NCBI GenBank assembly: GCA_022835595.1
Contig: BQUP01000011.1
Location: 129,319-193,318, forward strand
Direction of reading: 5' to 3'
Origin: Cystobasidium ongulense
Lineage: Eukaryota; Basidiomycota; Cystobasidiomycetes; Cystobasidiales; Cystobasidiaceae
DNA length: 64,000 nt
The translations under genes and the position numbers were made by a program. The number at the start of each line of letters is the position of its first letter. The first letter of the stretch is position 1. Of the stretch, positions 32,205 to 45,096 are shown piece by piece. The notes under the pieces are model-generated. The model did no database searches. It was given only the letters and a program-made list of their open reading frames with translations, and was not told the origin of the DNA.

Positions 32205-35200
32205 TTAAGCGCCCACTGCTTGAGTAGTGCTGGGTGCAAACGCAGGCGAGCCGACATCTTCACCCTTCGTCATGCGTTCCAGCTTGTGAATAATCGCGGC
32301 TGGGAAAGCACGGGCGACAGCTCGCTGAAGGAGTTCTTGCGCTCTTTCTGGATCGCCCACTGACATCTCAGCCTTGATCATCGCTTCGTAGGTCGATGGC
32401 TCTCTGAAGACGGGTGTTGTCGAGGACGATGGAAGAGTCTCAGGTTCCGAGGAAAGTTCTAGAGCAGGAGCGTCGGTCTTCTCCTTCGAATGGTTGCCAG
32501 CAGCTGCCACGCCACTAGGAGGGTCAGCGAGTGCATCAAAGGCCTCTCTGGCCTTTGTGATATCGCCAGCGACTGCATGAGCCCGGATAATGACATTCCA
32601 AATATCTGAAACAAGGTCTCGAGTCGTCAGTATTATCAACATATAACCGCACGTCGCGAAGAACTCACAAGCTGTAGGTCTGACAAATTGGCCCTGCATG
32701 CGACCAAGATACTGCTCAACTAGATCAACCCTATCCATTGAAACAAAAGCGTTGAAAAGAGCCTCATAGCAGATAACATCTGGTAGAGCATGAGGTGAAT
32801 CGGCAGAAGCTGGATGAGTAGCGATGGAGTTGAAGATTTCCAAAGTCTTGTCAAGATCTTTCTTTACGGTTCCATAGACGTGAATCAAGGAAGCCCAATG
32901 ACCGCCTTGAACGTAATTTACGCTAGGGTCTGCCAGTAGACGAGAGAAGACATCCTTGACGGAATCGAGGTCGACTGCGTGGATGAACGAGTTTACATTA
33001 GTCCTGATGAGAAGGGCAGGATAGTATGAACACTTACCAGGTTCAAGAGTACCATAAGCGTCCAAGAGTAGTTTGTATGTGTGCGAAGTGGGCGCGACAC
33101 CAGCACGCAGCATAGCGTCAAAGTACTTGAGAGCTTTTTCGCGGTCTGGCTTGGTAGTGATATAGAACTGCATCATGGTATTGTAGGGAGGCACACGAGG
33201 TTTATAACCGGGTGAGTTGACCATTTCATTGAATAGGAAAGTAGCAGCCTTCTCGTCGCCGGTTCGGCAGCAAGCTAGAGGTGAAGGAAAGGGCAATTTG
33301 GTAAGTCTACCTAGATCTATACGGAATTCAAGATCGACTTAACAGACTCACCAGCAATTACAGATCCATAAGTGACAGCGGAAGGTCTAATACGAACAGC
33401 CTTCATTTGCTCAAAGTAGCTTAAAGCGAGTTGAGTTCTCCTAGCTTTTGAAAGTTTGCTGATGAGGATATTGAAGAGATATAGATTGGGTACGACACCG
33501 AACCTTCTAGCCTCTTCGAACAATTCCAAAGCTACGGTAGCGTCATCTGTAGTATCTTTAGCGCTAGTGATCATGACTGCATAAGCATCTGCAGAAGGAG
33601 CAGCACCGGCAGCTAGAATTCTATCTCTGTGCATGGCTGCACTCTCCAGTTCACCTCTTCTAGCTCTAGCCATTAACATTTTATCTTCCAAGTAAGCCCA
33701 AGCAGCAGCTTGATCAGATTGAGATTCTATCCCACCTAATGCTTGATTTGCCAATCTATAAACAGTATCCAATTCTTCTGCAGTTCCGTTATTTTGACCT
33801 ATAGCTAAAGCAGCACGAGCTAAAGTTTCAGGATGCGCGAAAATACCTTTTTGAGCTTTTTCGGTAATAAGTTTATATAACCATTTGGTTTCTTCAACAT
33901 CTTTTCGTACTACTCTGATCTTCTCATCGACAGTGGAAGAGAATTTGTGATCGATGTTGAGATTGTTTTCGGGATTGTGGTGAACATACGGAGGTGGTGT
34001 GATTGACATTGTTCGAGATGACATGGCAGGGTCAGAGAAGATTGAGCCTAGATCGGTGACATTTCCTCCTGAACTGGCAGGTGACAATGGTGCTTCTTGA
34101 GACTCGATGGTTGCCGACTGGCCAGCTGAGGCAAGAGCACGAACATGTTCACCAAGTTGAGGCAGCATTGGAGTTTTGCCTGCAGCTTCTTGTAAGGCAA
34201 CAATATCGGATGTAGCAGCGATGATAGCATTGAAAGTGTTCTCGAGTTTAGGTGGTGTCGGTAAATCTTCAGGAGTAGGTTGAGCATGTATTCTATTAGA
34301 CCATCGGAAAGCAGAATCTAAATCTCCAGATTCCGCAAATCCTCTAACGAGATTGAGTAGAGTAGTACCAGTTGGTGAAGGGAGTCTATCGTTCTTTTCA
34401 GTCATCATCCTTTCTAAAATATCGAGGGCCTTGACTCCTTCTCCGACTAATAGATAACCGAGTATAGCAGCGTTTGCAACATCTATTTGGGAGTCTTTAA
34501 CACCTCTGAAAGTACCAGTTTCTTGCATAACATCACTAGCAGCGTCTTTTTCGCTTTCAGAAGTAGCTTCTTCACTGGTGAGGAGATCGACAGCATTTTT
34601 ACGTTTTCTGTAATGGCTAGTAGCCGCGTTTCTTATTCCATTTGAGCCTTTAATATATGTTTCAACGATAGTAGCAAGACCACGAGCATCACCACCTCTT
34701 GCATAAGCTAGTATGAGATTCTTGAAAGTTTCAAATGACACTAAAGATCTTTCCGCTCTTGGATTACCTTCGAGAGCACCAAAGGCTAATAGAGCGGTAT
34801 CGATATCTCCTCGAAGAGCGGCAGATGCGAGGACGGCGTCTAAAGCGTAATGAGTGACATATTTCAATTCATCGCCTAGACCAGATAGCATTCGTCGAGC
34901 AGCTGCATAGTCTTCATCTGATTGTTCTTGTAATGCAGATAGCGTTGATTCTGATGTAAGAGCAGACTGCAATTCAGCAGAAGCAGAAGCTTGGTCTTGT
35001 ACCGGTAGAGGAGATCCTTGAATCCAATTTGAAGCAGCAGGAGCTAGTTTCAGTGCGTTGTTCTTGAGTTGTGCTTTTTTTAATTGTTCATCTGCCTTCT
35101 GGGATCGATCGATGTATGCCAAGATAGTAGAAGAGACTGCTGCCAGAGAAGGTACCATATCATGTTCGAAGAAATCATTATAAAAAGTGATAATATCATC

Positions 35201-36514
35201 CTCGAAATTCGAGAATGTTTTTAAGCCGTATAAAATTCTAATAACATGCATATGCTTTGCTGCTGTCCATTGCGTTTGGTCCAATCTGTAATCGCGTAAG
35301 AATCCTCGGATTTGCTCAACTTCTTGATATACCGCCAATTCACTGAGTCTTCTCTGAAAATCTTTTTCTTCAGGTGTGAAAACCGGTTGAGTATTGGCAT
35401 TTACAAGTTCTTCATTTGTCAATGAGATAAAGCTATCCTCTTCTTGTTGTTCTACTGCTGGTACGGGAGACGATGTGGACTGGGCGATAGTTGCAGAGTC
35501 AACAGGATGTTCAGGTGAGATTGTCTTCTGTGCTGGTTCACTGAGCGTGGAGGCGGCGTTGATGACATCGTCGCTGATTGAGTGCGGACGTTCAGTTGCA
35601 GATGTAGAGTTGCGACGAGCTTGTTGGATAGGGAGCTGACAGGACCGGCTACGGGGAGATGAAGGTGCTGTCTTGGGTACCTCTACGTACGAAGCTTTTG
35701 ATAGATCAGTACGCGGGGTCCTTGAAGCAGAGGTAGTAGATATTGAGCGTTTCTGTGATAGCGTTGACGTTGATGATTCGGGTTGTAGAGTAAGCAAGCG
35801 TTCGTGCGATGGTCTCTTGGCTTGCGAGAAAGCATGTCTGTATCTGGCTTGTAGTTGGGCTTGATTGAAAGAGTAAGGGGAAGAGCGAGGTAGATTCGAG
35901 TGATCTTCCCCAGTCGCGGAAGCGTCCAGAGGTAAGCCGGTGGTCAGACCTGGATTCGAAAGCGAAGAACTTCGTTGACGACCAGCGAATTTACGTCCAC
36001 TTCTCCATCGTAGGTTCTTGCTCGTATGTGATAGAACTTTGCTGCCTTCTTCTTCTTCGTCGGCTAATTGCTTTTGAATGGATGGGCCGTCATTCCCTGA
36101 AGCGGCATTGGCGGCTGGTGTGGTTGTACGATTATAAAAGTACTGTCGAAGAACAATAGGACACGAACAGCATCGATACAGCAAGTCATACAGCAAGTGA
36201 TATCGAAAGAGTCCGACCGATCATCAGCCAAAATTTCCCCAAGCACGACGAGAGAAAGGTGGACAGCGACGCACATAATGGTTGTAGGACCGTCCAGCGT
36301 GGTACTTAGCATTGCCTCCTGCACCGCCAGCCTGAGCAGCAGACCCGCCTAGGGCGCTGGAAGAGGACGCCGAACCACTGGCAGCATTGCTGCTGGCCTG
36401 ATTGAAGTTCTGTCCTGCATTCTGGCCGAGGTTCAAGTTGAGAGCTGAACGGATGTGCGAGTGGAGGTGCTGGAGCTTGAAGGGCGAGAAGGAGTGGGCT
36501 GCTTTGTGCAGCAT
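32205..36514 (-). CDS. Large pentatricopeptide-repeat protein, probably mitochondrial
   Basis: 1,324 residues in five exons (36514-36275, 36142-33352, 33274-33038, 32974-32669, 32605-32205). The N-terminus is basic and Ser/Ala/Asn-rich without early acids, compatible with mitochondrial import. A long disordered stretch follows. PPR-type helical repeats occupy roughly residues 320 to 1230. The clearest are VPNLYLFNILISKLSKARRT, RIRPSAVTYGSVIAACCRTG, KPRVPPYNTMMQFYITTKPD and VAPTSHTYKLLLDAYGTL. Fungal PPR proteins bind mitochondrial transcripts for processing, stability or translation. The specific RNA target cannot be read from the sequence. Intron 3 (33037-32975, 63 bases) has no stop and keeps frame, so retention would only insert 21 residues. 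It could be an orthologue of a named fungal PPR factor; I cannot say which. Confidence 0.82.
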
Positions 36515-37424
36515 CTTGAAGGGCGGCCTATCCTAGGTCGCGGGAGGCAGACCTGACTATGATAGAGAGTCGTGATTCTTCCAAGTCACGCTGGAAAGCA
36601 GCGGATGATCGTGGCCACGGATGGCTTCAAGTGACAAGTCAAGCTGTTGATGATGGATACAGACTTGACGCGATGTCGTTGCCCCAAGTAAGAGTAAGAA
36701 TAATGTGTCGATGTGCAGTTGCTAACAAGTCAAGAAAGTGACAAGTCATGTCTTATTATCATGGCCACCACCGCTCTCCCGCGAAATTATCGCCGGCTGG
36801 ACACGGCGAAGACGATGAGCAAGCGTCGCGGCAAAGTGGACTTGATTTCATGACACAGATCTGATAAGATCAAAGCGTCATTGCATCAGAGATCGCAGAC
36901 ACCAAAGCATTCTATAATAGCAGAGGAAGCTGGTCGAATGGCTGCGAACGTCTCGGAGGTACGGTCATGATGCATCGCCACCATCGGCCACGTCCAAGTC
37001 TCTCGCAAGACAAGTCACAAACCAGGCTCACGAAAGCGCATTACTTCAGTACAATCAGATACGTACATTACTAGTGATGATGACTTTGATGAGACAGATC
37101 GATCTATCTCTAACTGGAAAAGCTGGATTCTCTTAGACGTATGACAGTAGGAGAGGGAGGAGAGGCACAAAAGGTGACGAAGTGTTTGGTTTCGAGGTGA
37201 TGGAAGGAATCGTCTGCATTGTATGAGAGATAGTGGCTAGACTATCTTGCTTGACGGTGTCTCCGGTGGCTTAGAGGAGGGAGCAGACAGTTGGATTATC
37301 GAGGGTAGCAGTATATAGTAAAGCGGCGCTCGCTTGATGCATTGATGGGTGCTACCCCACACAAATATTGCCTGATAACTTCACTAACTTCCTTTGCGCA
37401 GATGGATTACGAATGGCCGCCCTA
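36515..37424. promoter_or_regulatory. Intergenic region: PPR gene promoter and PTC1 3' region
   Basis: 910 bases with no supported gene. Short open frames on the plus strand at the right edge run antisense over the last PTC1 exons and are taken as shadows. Confidence 0.5.
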
Positions 37425-39503
37425 TTACTTGGCATGGTCCGCTTGCAAAGCGACGACAAGTATGCTGAGGTTATCAGTCGAGAAGTTCTACATTTCAGAA
37501 AGAGGAGCGATTTATCCATCAATAACAGTTAGAGAGGAGTGTGTCTTGAGAATGCAAACTTACACTTAGAGCATGGTCAAGTAGGATCTGACTCGCTTCT
37601 TGTGCGTCTTTGGTTTTTCGGATAAGGTCGACTGCAGTCTGGTCCTCGCAGACATCCCATAGCTAAGTGAGGAATAGACGAACAATCAGCAACACAACCA
37701 TCATCGTCAGGAATGAAAAGACGACTTACTCCATCACAAGCCACAATTAAGAAATCATCTTCATCTCCTAATGTAGTTTCAGTAGTATAAGGAGATCCAA
37801 CGACAAATTCCTTCATAGAAGAATCACCTAATGATCTAGTAACAGCTAATACTCCATTTACTCTGTTATTCATAACAAATCCACCTGCATCTGTAATTCT
37901 CTTGGCTTCTTGTACATCACTTCCTTTATGGTCGTATGTCAATCTGACGGCTTTACCTCCTCGGCTGCAAGAAAAAAGTGTCAGCTTTCATTCATGTTGA
38001 ACATCCCAGACGAGAAGTGGATAAGACACACCTTAGAACGGCACGTGCATCTCCTACATTTGCAGTGTACAACGTTCTCTTCGCCATGTTCTTGGCTCTA
38101 GCGGGCTTCTTGACACCTTCCGCCTCTCGGGCTTCCGGTTGAGAAGACTGACTAACAGATGTAGAGTTCTTGACATCCGCGTCTTTATTGCTTCCCGAGC
38201 TGCCACTGCCAAACAAGCTCTTAAAACGTTCTCTATGAACACCATCGCCGAACTTTCGTTTCCGGTCATCTTCTATTTCCGAAGCTGTCGCAGGGGATGA
38301 ACCAGCAGCGATCTCTTTGTCCGTCATTGAAGAAGGTTCTGTAGTAGTTGTGGCATTGGACGTTTCATCTGCTATAGCTTGAGCCTGATCTTGAGCCGAG
38401 ACGTATGAATCTGTTTCACCACCTTGAACCTGAATGTGTCCTGCACCACCTCTGACAACACTAGAGCCAACAGTATGATCAGGATCTTCATCCGTTTCAA
38501 CTGCATTTCCATTCTCATCTTCCAACCTCAAAAAGGCAGTAACTGCTGTACATCCTGAATGAGTACCATCTTCAGCTGCTAACTTGGATAGTTCACTATC
38601 TACTACGTGGAATGTTGCATTTAACAGGTCGGGGATAGGGTGATCTTTTTCCCCTTCTTTCAACTGGTTCAAGAGATACTGTTTGTTTGCAAGGAATGAG
38701 TGTTTTCATAGACGACATTGCCATTTCAGCGGACCTTTCCAGCGATGTCTGCTCTAGCCGAGCTAAACTCACCTTATGGAAGTTGGCGCCGCACCATTCA
38801 GCAGCATGCTTGCCTGCGTGTCCGTCGAAAACTGCAAAGTAGCCTTGACCCTAGTAGGAGTATGATTAGGAGTGTAAAGACATATGATAATACGTGGTTG
38901 AGGCGGTGATAATGCGTGGGATACGAGAGCGGGAGGACGCCGACAAAGGGCAGGCAATGCAAGAGCATGAGCACATGCAAGACTGACGAATCAGGTGATA
39001 TAACACACCTTTACACCTGCAAAGTCATAGACGAAAGCATGACTGTCTTCCATTGTCCTTCTGCATTTCTGATTTCTATCCTCGCTGACGCCGACTCTGA
39101 AAGCGATGAGGTCGTTATTCGCGCTGTTCTCGGCTTTTGAAGAAGAGCCAGCTGGAGTGCCGCTCGAGGCAGACTGTGCGTCATTTGACGTGATCTCTTC
39201 GTGTACTGCTTCACTGTTGGGATGCCTGTTGACTACCCCGCCTGTGTACGGTCCACTCGCTTGAGTAATGGGTGCAGAAGTGGCATTTGGGCTCGACGGG
39301 CGACGCATCTTCATAAAGTCCCGCCGTGAGGTGGGCTGCTCTCCGCCTGTTGCACTGGCGTCTGACAGTGTAGGATGAGGTTTTTCACTGTCCGAAGAAG
39401 AGAAGTTTTGCTGCTCTGGTGACTGCATTGTCTGATGCTCGCCCTCTCCGCTGTGCTCGGTCGATGATGACGCCGTCGCTGCTCTGTCTTGCTCAGCCGA
39501 CAT
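37425..39503 (-). CDS. PTC1: PP2C-type protein phosphatase, PTC1-like
   Basis: 538 residues in six exons (39503-39009, 38850-38773, 38678-38032, 37964-37730, 37662-37564, 37487-37425). Mg/Mn-dependent Ser/Thr phosphatase. Yeast Ptc1 switches off the HOG and cell-wall MAP kinase pathways. Catalytic motifs: [28 protein letters not shown] (metal Asp), [61 protein letters not shown] (metal Asp) and the end [12 protein letters not shown]. The wording around [12 protein letters not shown] and LAVTRSLGD fits Ptc1 best among the yeast paralogues. The first about 140 residues are disordered. Between LRLED and AKRTLY lies a disordered insert of about 140 residues (yeast Ptc1 has only a short loop there). 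Confidence 0.88.
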
Positions 39504-39968
39504 AGTAGTGTAGAAATGCAGACAGTGTTATCTACCTTCTTGTATATACTCAGATGACTTGTCTAAACCTGAGTTGCGTCTGTCCTGCCTCGATTGTGCT
39601 GTTTCGTCGCTGTCCTTGCTTCTGGAATGACCAGTCAGTGACAAGCAGCAGCAGGGCCGACGGCGGGTGATGAATTGATAGCTAGAGGCCGCGTAGATAA
39701 AACTGAAAGTATGTCCAGTTCTGTTTTCGAGTTGGCTGTGGATCAACAGGCTCTAATCGAGTGTCATTCGATGCACCTCAGGCCAGACGGGATCCGGAAC
39801 CATGACAGCATTAATTGTGGCGAAAAGTCACTGGGCGAAGCAACAAAATGCAAGAAGCGCAAGGATGCGTTCTTTGCAGAGACCATCGGCATACTGAATT
39901 GTATGATTGATTGTTATTGTATTCGCCAACAACTTTCAGGCCCTTCTCGGGTGGGCAGCGTAGCGTGA
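39504..39968. promoter_or_regulatory. PTC1 promoter and transporter 3' region
   Basis: 465 bases between the PTC1 start and the stop of the transporter, both on the minus strand. No gene seen. Confidence 0.5.
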
Positions 39969-41870
39969 CTATTCTGACTTCTTCCGCCTGGTCTGCAGGA
40001 TACTCGCCCAGCCACTAGCAAGACCAGCTGCTACAAGTGCTACCCCGCTGAATATCACAACAGATGCGAAATTTGTTTGGTATATTGTATCGGGTCGACT
40101 TCCAAGAGGTGATTTGGAATCGCTCAATAATGCGGATGAGATAGGTCCCTATGCGTACAAGGGATGTGTGTCATTTAAGCCTGTCGATAATGCTCCGCAC
40201 GTGGGAAGTGTGCAATCTGAACCTACCGTTATCACATTTCCCACTCCTCGGACAAAAATAAGAACTCCGAAGAGCATGACATTCTGTCCTGCGTCATCGC
40301 CTGTTTGTAATTATGCGAAACAGCTTTCGTTAGCTTCGTTTGGTACTGCGTCGCAGTAAGGATACATACCTGCTAGGTCTTTGATGACTCCACTGGCTAG
40401 AGATGTGAAGCCTGTAGCAAGCAATCCGAATACTGCACTGAATGCCACGAGAGCACCAAAATTTGTTGATGCTAGTCCCCAGAGTAGAAAGACTGCTAAA
40501 CTGCTTGTGGAAAGGCTGATGGCTGCGACCCGGAAGGGAGGGAAGTAGTCTACCAGCATACCAGCGCCGACTCTTGAAATTGTGCCACAAGCTGTTATTA
40601 CACAACGTCAGTCTCTTTTGTAATTTTTCTAGTGAAACTTTATCTGAAGAAGCTGAGATGTCTGCCTACCATTCAAGATTGCCAACGCGGCAGTCCCTTC
40701 AATATTCTTCAATCCGAGGGAAGTCGCAAAGTTAGGTAGATACAGGACGGTTACGAAGAATCCCAACGCTTGAGCTATAGTAGCTATAGAAAACAGCCAT
40801 AATACTTGGTCTTTCCACCATACTTTGACTTCTGTATTTGGGTCTGTATTACGAGGTTTACGATACGCTGATGATTTTGGTGACGTGTGTGGTACTCTTC
40901 GTTTGAGAAAGGGAATGACTGGCGCAAGGAGAAGAGTAGTTGAAACGCCCTGCCAGGTACAAGTCAGCGGAATGCAATTATACACACAGTAATTAGACTC
41001 AGCTGACCAGTGCTCGCAATGTGACCTTTTCGCCGTACTTGTTCAGGAGTACAGTAAGGAGGAAAGGCAGGAATACACCGCCAACGGAAGTTCCTAACGT
41101 AAACGTTAGCCCATGCCCATGCCCCGAAGTCAGTTGAAGGCACTCACCAGCAAAGCAGACACCGCTAGCTAAGCCACGGCGCCTAACGAACCACTCAGGG
41201 ATGAGTGCGAAGGTAGACCATGCGAGCAGTGTACCACCCATAGCATACAGCACGCCTTGCAGCAGGACGATTTGATAAGGCTATTGGAATTAGCGTTCAG
41301 CATGCTGTGCCCAAATTTAGGAAAGTTACGGGAGCTTACAGCGTTCGCGAAACTAGTCAAGATGAGACTAGAACCGTGTAGACCCGCACCGAGCCAAAGC
41401 ATATGTCGAAAGTATTTCGGATATTTACGGAGAAGGTAGAAAACTAGCGGGCAGGTACAGTATATGAAGCCACTTTGACATGTTCCGGCGAGAGATAGTA
41501 GGAACTGAGCGTTTGGTTCTTTACCGAGTGGAGTGTTCGTGATGTAGTAATCTAGAAAGATACCATAGGCATTTGGGAAGCTCCATACCAGGCATTCTAT
41601 TACGAAGGATGCTAAAATGAATCTGTAGGCTTCTCGGCTTGTGTCGGGCCTTTTGATGAGGGACGAGATTGCGCAATGGATATGATAGCGACGCAAATCA
41701 GTAGAGCTCAGGCGTTAGCGAGAAGTCGTTGTACAATTTGCGTACGCCGGTGGGGTGATCGAGCTTGACGAGTCAAAGGAAGTGGTGCTGTCGACGCTTG
41801 TGCGTTCAGGCGGATACGCATGTACCGGCCTCGTTTCCTGACGCTGCAATGTTGTTGCTGTAGTACTCAT
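39969..41870 (-). CDS. MFS transporter, monocarboxylate-transporter (MCT) family
   Basis: 469 residues in eight exons (41870-41746, 41649-41340, 41280-41148, 41093-41008, 40949-40670, 40591-40370, 40300-40227, 40148-39969). A polar Ser/Thr/Pro-rich N-terminus of about 45 residues precedes the first membrane helix (FILASFVIECLVWSFPNAYGIF). About twelve helices follow, including FLLSLAGTCQSGFIYCTCPLVFYLL, LLQGVLYAMGGTLLAWSTFALI, the loop EWFVRRRGLASGVCFAG typical of MCT proteins, VAAISLSTSSLAVFLLWGLA and the last helix FASVVIFSGVALVAAGLASGW. Fungal members often have unknown substrates and some are not monocarboxylate carriers. The start exon was placed by splicing GC + G across 41745-41650, which adds the polar leader. 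Substrate is not inferred. Confidence 0.85.
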
Positions 41871-42075
41871 ATTTGTATAAGCTTGCGTCCTTCACGCTTC
41901 ATGCTTCTTAAACCGGAAGAGAAAGAGCTTTTGCAGATTGAGGTGAACATTGCCGAAATAGATCGTGTACATGTGCCTGAATATTGTGGCGAGCTTGGCA
42001 GCACTTACAAACTTTGTACTTTTTCTACACTTGGGGACTTCAGCTTGTATTATCTTTCTTAGCTGTAGCGAAAGG

Positions 42076-43504
42076 TCACTCTTCCATCTCTGTATCGGAT
42101 ACCTCCACACTTTCGCTACCTTTGACTGTCGCTTGACTTGCCAAGCCGACTGCACTACCTCGAGGTAATTTCTCCAAGATACGAGTGATAACTTCATTAT
42201 CCTGCTTCCTTGTATAGCCATACAGTCCTCTGCCTTTCTTCTTCCTCACTTGTCTCTCGTAAAAATCGGTGACAGGTTGAGGAACATGAGGGCGTGCCAC
42301 TTGTGCTTTCGTGAGTTCCTGTGCCAGGACGCCTGGTGAAAGCGCACATCGTGTGTGTCAGTATACTAGGTCACCATACGAGCGAAGAGTAGCCGTTACC
42401 TAAAGCTATCAATGCACTTCCATCGAATGCTTGTATCATGCTAGGTAAAGCATCACCATGCTCGTTCTTGGGCTTGGACTCAGTACTCATCAAGCCTCGC
42501 TTAGCGTATAGGTCTCCAGCATGGGTCTGCAATGCCTTTAGAAGATCCGAAGACGGAAAGTCTGTTCATGCGGTCAGCCTTGAATGGATGCGAATTATCG
42601 GTATAGACCAGCTTACCTGACGGGATTTCGAAGTCATCTTCCGCATTGTCTGCATCAACATCGTACATTTTGCTAGTATCTACCCGTGTCTCTTCCTTTG
42701 AGGTGTCTATGTTATAATTCTCCAGTCTTTGAGCTTCATCAAAGTCATCTGAATCATACGCTAGAGTTTCAGGCAGGGACATTTCTGTATTCTCTCGACT
42801 TGCCGTCTCTGCTCTCTTTTCCTTGAGCTCAAGATTGTATAGTTCACGCCTCTTGTTGCGTTTCCGAGCTTTCTCGAGCAATGTCGCTTCGTGTGCGGCG
42901 AATATGCGAGCTGGACTAGCTGATCCAGGTTGAATGTCTTGCTTCAGGTCGGCATATTTGGGAAAGCGGACAGCTTCGAACAACGAGCCGTAATCGTATT
43001 GGTTTTGGTAAGCAATTCTCTTCTCCTCAGCGAGTATCTTGCTGATTTCGTTGATCTCAGTCCGAGTTTCGCGTGTGACATAGGTGCAGTAGTTCTTAAG
43101 ATGATCTAGCAGAGTTACCTTGTTTGGCAGGAAATACTCGATGCGCCCCATGGCTGCGGAGGTGGACTGTCAGAATGGATCGATTCCTCTTGAAGTACGC
43201 CTCCGCACTCACCGATATCTCGAAGTACATCTGCAGATGCATTTGCACCTTGGCTGAATTGCTCACGTGCCGCGCGCACCACCTGAATTTCATGATTCAA
43301 GCAGGCTTTGCAGTAGTATCGCCCAACTGTCTGCTCATTGTATGTGTATGCAGTACCTCCGCGATGGAACAAGATGTACAACCTAGTCACTGCACTCATT
43401 GCAGCTGGGTCTAGAGTGCGCGCATTTATTGATGTTGAAGCTGATCTTGCGGCTAACCTGCTTGAAGAGGCGCTTGTGGATGATGATCCAGCTTTGGGTG
43501 CCAT
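42076..43504 (-). CDS. Unidentified 415-residue protein, possibly Rrn9-like
   Basis: Four exons (43504-43213, 43153-42617, 42561-42400, 42332-42076) give 415 residues. The N-terminal third has a Ser/Ala-rich start and YYCKACLNHEIQVVRAARE. The middle is charged and helical (LLEKARKRNKRRELYNLELKEKR) and followed by an acidic stretch (DVDADNAEDDFEIPSG). The C-terminal third has DLLKALQTHAGDLYAKRGL, then MIQAFDGSALIALGVLAQEL and YERQVRKKKGRGLYG. The 'DLLKA.H..A...Y ... D.SAL.ALG.L.EEL' pattern recalls the conserved block of fungal RNA polymerase I upstream activation factor Rrn9, but I hold this only weakly. There is no membrane segment. It diverges from RRP43 across 183 bases. A nuclear role is a guess from charge and context. 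Confidence 0.7.
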
Positions 43505-43687
43505 ATCAACGCACTTCCAGGCATCTCAGCACTGAATTGTGTCAGCTAGGCAACTGTCGCATTGTACGGGATGCAAGAAGCATGTCAAATGAAACGAAGT
43601 GAGAAAGTCTTCGATCAGCCACTTTGAGCTTTCCTACAGCAGAAGAAGCATGGTTAACACCGTTTCGAATAGCATCAAACAATCAGT
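43505..43687. promoter_or_regulatory. Short divergent promoter (unidentified gene and RRP43)
   Basis: 183 bases between divergent start codons, probably a shared promoter. No distinct motif recognised. Confidence 0.45.
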
Positions 43688-44959
43688 ATGAACGTCACTC
43701 ATCAACCGCAGGCTTCTACCTCAAAGAACGCCTACGCTATCGATCCAGGTCAGTCGAGCTCTGCGTCTGCAAGCGCTGCCTGTGAAATTGGATGATCGTG
43801 CAACTAATCCCTACATCTATTGCATTTCCACGTATTCTAGAGCTATTCAAGCGGATACAGCCTGCAGATTACCTTTCACGATTCCTTCAAGAAGGCTACA
43901 GGCCAGATGGGAGACGGGCGGAAGAGTTTCGCGAACCTGCGTTGAATGCTGGTGTGTTAATCTGCAGACGGTCCCAAGCATGGCGCTCATTAACTCACTC
44001 CTGTGTCCACAAAGGCTCAATATCGTCGGCAGATGGCTCTGCTCTAGTTCGCTTGGGCGAAACAACCGTGTTATGCGGTATCAGAGCAGAAGTAGCAGAA
44101 CCAGACCTTCTTGCACCAAATAGTGGTTTTCTAGGTATGGCCTTCGGCACAGCCAGATCCCGACCGTATCGAAGATGTCGTACTGAACAATTTCAATGCA
44201 GTCCCCAATGTCGACCTTCCTGCTATGTGCTCAACGAAGTTTCGACCTGGACCACCCAGCGATGAAGCGCAAGTGCTGTCAAACCGGATACGCAATATCG
44301 CACTCGCGTAGGTCGGATCAAGTTGTCATTCAGCTGATTTCAGGCTAACAGTCACTTTTAATCAACAGCTCTCGCCTACTTCCCTTACACACGCTCTGCA
44401 TCAAACCAGGAAAAGCTGTCTGGGTGCTTTACGCGGATATCGTCTGCATAAACTACGATGGCAACATCACAGATGCAGCTGTCCTAGCATTGACAGCAGC
44501 ATTGAGGAACAGTACATTATTTGCGATATTTTCCAATCAGACCCTCGCTAATCGACTATTCCAGCACGGCTCCCGACCGCAAGTTGGGACGAGGATACCG
44601 ACAGCGCAGTTGCGACATCCGATGAGCGATTACCATTGAAACTAGCTTCAACGACGCTGTCAGCTTCATTCGGGATGACAGAAGAGTGGGTCCCAAGCAT
44701 TTATCTCACCTTGCATCCTTTAGATATGTGCTGAACTATCTTCTGCCTCTGCAGCGGTATCCTCCTGTGCGATCCGACCTCATTCGAAGAACCGTTATGC
44801 AAGACGCGAGTGACGATAGCTGTAGACGAAAAGGGTACCTTAAGGCATGTTCACCAAGCGGGGCCGGGGCGATATCAGCCAAATAAGCCTGCCGCTCTAC
44901 TTCAAGAATGTATCGCAATAACGCGAGAGCGATGTAAGCAATTGAGGGCTGCTTTGTAA
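43688..44959 (+). CDS. RRP43: Exosome complex subunit RRP43 (EXOSC8)
   Basis: 288 residues in seven exons (43688-43748, 43841-43951, 44015-44134, 44202-44307, 44369-44511, 44565-44685, 44755-44959). A non-catalytic RNase PH-fold subunit of the RNA exosome ring, used in rRNA processing and RNA decay. Visible: RIQPADYLSRFLQEGYRPDGRR (the family entry motif), GSISSADGSALVRLGETTVLCGI, VPNVDLPAMCSTKFRPGPP, LHTLCIKPGKAVWVLYADIVCINYDGN, LASTTLSASFGMT, ILLCDPTSFEE and the end HVHQAGPGRYQPNKPAALLQEC. The RPDGR start block, and PNVDLP with SS/ST.FR.GPP, fit RRP43 better than RRP42 or RRP45. It converges with the F-box gene, leaving 137 bases. Confidence 0.93.
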
Positions 44960-45096
44960 ATGAGTCGAAATCGGACCGAATACGATAGTTTCTACGGATA
45001 CACATGCGAGTCAGGCAATATGACAGTTACACTGACGGAATTTAACACTAAATACTTCAAGCTACACAAGACTACATATATAATTAGCAATCTTCT

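Noticed and set aside
37342-37569. 75-codon plus-strand frame after a CAG
   Set aside because: Runs antisense over the last two PTC1 exons, which carry the conserved [10 protein letters not shown] end.
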